Source: an uncultured Anaerostipes sp. (GTDB taxonomy: Bacteria > Bacillota > Clostridia > Lachnospirales > Lachnospiraceae). Taken from it: a DNA stretch of 16,067 nt. Below the pieces are notes generated by a model. The model was not told the DNA's origin. It ran no database searches and saw nothing but the letters and a program-made list of their open reading frames with translations. How positions within the stretch are numbered: position 1 is the stretch's first letter; every line of letters begins with the position of its first letter. The stretch lies in NCBI GenBank assembly GCA_900756035.1, contig CAAEIR010000133.1, positions 1-16,067 of the forward strand, in the 5' to 3' direction. Made by a program: the position numbers and the translations under genes. Below, piece by piece: positions 15,537-16,067 of the stretch.

Positions 15537-15614
15537 GTTCTGGTTAGGATTATATCAACATCCGGTTGATAGGTTCTATTACAATTCCGTCTGGTTGTCA
15601 GCCAGGCGGTTTTT
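15537..15614 (+). ncRNA. Candidate short antisense RNA (about 78 nt), type I antitoxin-like
   Basis: The stretch lies between an extended -10 promoter and a plus-strand terminator and has no open frame. It folds into two simple hairpins: TATCAAC (15553-15559) / GTTGATA (15565-15571) with loop ATCCG, and the terminator stem. It is antisense to the 3' untranslated part of the DUF4160 transcript, since that operon's own terminator lies further on at 15522-15488. From memory, the layout (short RNA, one internal hairpin, terminator facing a small gene) is like antitoxin RNAs of type I holin-like toxin loci in Firmicutes, but no such toxin is found here. The existence of the RNA is predicted, not shown. 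Confidence 0.45.
15587..15614 (+). terminator. Plus-strand terminator of the candidate antisense RNA
   Basis: CCGTCTGG (15587-15594) pairs with CCAGGCGG (15602-15609) with one G-U around a 7-nt loop, followed by TTTTTATTT. On the minus strand no T-run follows, so direction is plus. Confidence 0.8.
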
Positions 15615-15626
15615 ATTTATAAGAAT

Positions 15627-15905
15627 TTAACAATAGTGCTCAATCTCTCCAAATTGTTCCAACCATCTTTCCATAATAGATTCGCTATTTGATTCTATGA
15701 TTCGCAGAAGTTTCTTTAAAACTCGTGCGGGGATGCGGGATCTATTATTGCAAAGCAATGCTTTTCCGGTACTCGTAATCCATACTTTTGTTGCATTTTC
15801 TGTAGCGCGTCCCTCTGATATATGGACGTGCACAGGTTCTAAAGGTGCGCTTTCATTTGACCAGAAGTAAATGCTATATGGTCCGACGCTAAACAGTTTC
15901 GGCAT
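15627..15905 (-). CDS. DUF4160 domain protein
   Basis: The 92-residue product begins PKLFSVGPYSIYFWSNESAP and has EPVHVHISEG (about residues 23-32), the His-rich segment typical of DUF4160, followed by a basic helix (RIPARVLKKLLRII) and a C-terminal helix with ERWLEQFG. DUF4160 proteins have no proven function that I know; they often sit in two-gene units with small partners such as DUF2442 proteins on mobile DNA and are suspected of toxin-antitoxin-like roles. AGGAGG precedes the ATG at 15905. The start codon lies inside the end of the upstream gene (17-nt overlap), so the two are translationally coupled. Its transcript is faced by the candidate antisense RNA. Confidence 0.75.
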   Translation of the reverse strand: MPKLFSVGPYSIYFWSNESAPLEPVHVHISEGRATENATKVWITSTGKALLCNNRSRIPARVLKKLLRIIESNSESIMERWLEQFGEIEHYC

Positions 15906-16067
15906 TTAAAACGCCTCCTTCTTGTGAAAATTCCATGAACAGATGAGCATTGTCACGGACTAATTTTTTGAAATATTTCATTTCAATTTCAGAATAGCCG
16001 TGAACTTCCCAGGTATAATCAGGAAGCCAGCACGTAGCATCACGAAATCCGCCGGAATTATCCGGGG
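15889..16067 (-). CDS. Partial unrecognised protein upstream of and overlapping the DUF4160 gene
   Basis: A minus-strand frame enters from the right edge (first full codon at 16065) and ends with TAG at 15889-15891, giving the last 58 residues. The visible part reads FRDATCWLPDYTWEVHGYSE and then a helical segment EMKYFKKLVRDNAHLFMEFS, ending in NAETV. I cannot name the family. It is not an obvious DUF2442. The reading frame is open to the edge and the 17-nt overlap with the DUF4160 start, plus the strong ribosome binding site inside it, argue that it is a true gene. It is the probable first gene of a two-gene unit on the mobile element. Confidence 0.6.
   Translation of the reverse strand, partial: PDNSGGFRDATCWLPDYTWEVHGYSEIEMKYFKKLVRDNAHLFMEFSQEGGVLNAETV

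Noticed and set aside
15587..15614. Hairpin as the terminator of the DUF4160 transcript
   Set aside because: On the minus strand it is preceded, not followed, by A/T-run in the wrong sense (no T-run after the stem); the hairpin at 15522-15488 fits that role.

Overview
The window looks like a chromosomal segment of a low-GC Gram-positive bacterium, most likely a Clostridia of the Lachnospiraceae type. The basis is AT-rich codon use, strong AGGAGG-type ribosome binding sites, a Cys T-box leader, a BirA-type operator, a SigH-like sigma factor and tRNA genes without an encoded CCA. The assignment comes from gene content and style, not from a database match.

Layout. Positions 1-144 hold the 3' end of a membrane protein, probably a P-type cation ATPase, convergent with a minus-strand HPr-like (Crh-like) gene (221-487); the two share a hairpin. 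Next come a maltose/galactoside-type O-acetyltransferase with an overlapping 58-aa gene (625-1366), and bioY (1534-2085) behind a promoter overlapped by a BirA-like operator. At 2155-2397 lies a T-box riboswitch whose specifier codon (TGC) and discriminator-pairing base both fit tRNA-Cys. It precedes a tight run of cysE, cysS, mrnC, rlmB and a sigH-like gene, close to the Bacillus cysE-cysS-mrnC-rlmB-yacP-sigH order but without yacP. A PPP-family phosphatase and a HAD phosphatase follow, ending in a strong terminator. Then come tRNA-Thr(GGT), a secreted C39-like cysteine peptidase homologue, a TrpX/Y/Z-like ABC importer (lipoprotein, permease, ATPase) under a near-perfect promoter, and a MetY-type O-acetylhomoserine sulfhydrylase.

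The right end (about 14.1-16.07 kb) changes character. A tRNA-Glu(CTC) gene with its own promoter and terminator is followed at once by a 13-bp tandem repeat and a convergent tyrosine recombinase. This is the usual boundary of an element integrated at a tRNA 3' end. Beyond the integrase is a compact non-coding stretch with an extended -10 promoter, two hairpins and a plus-strand terminator. It is a candidate RNA of about 80 nt lying antisense to the 3' end of a two-gene minus-strand operon (an unrecognised partial gene overlapping a DUF4160 gene). That operon has its own terminator before the integrase.

Functional theme. Sulfur and cysteine metabolism recurs: T-box-controlled cysE/cysS, and metY beside an amino-acid-type ABC importer. 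The most unusual part is the antisense RNA candidate with the DUF4160 gene pair inside the presumed mobile element. It resembles the architecture of type I antitoxin loci, but no small hydrophobic toxin is visible.
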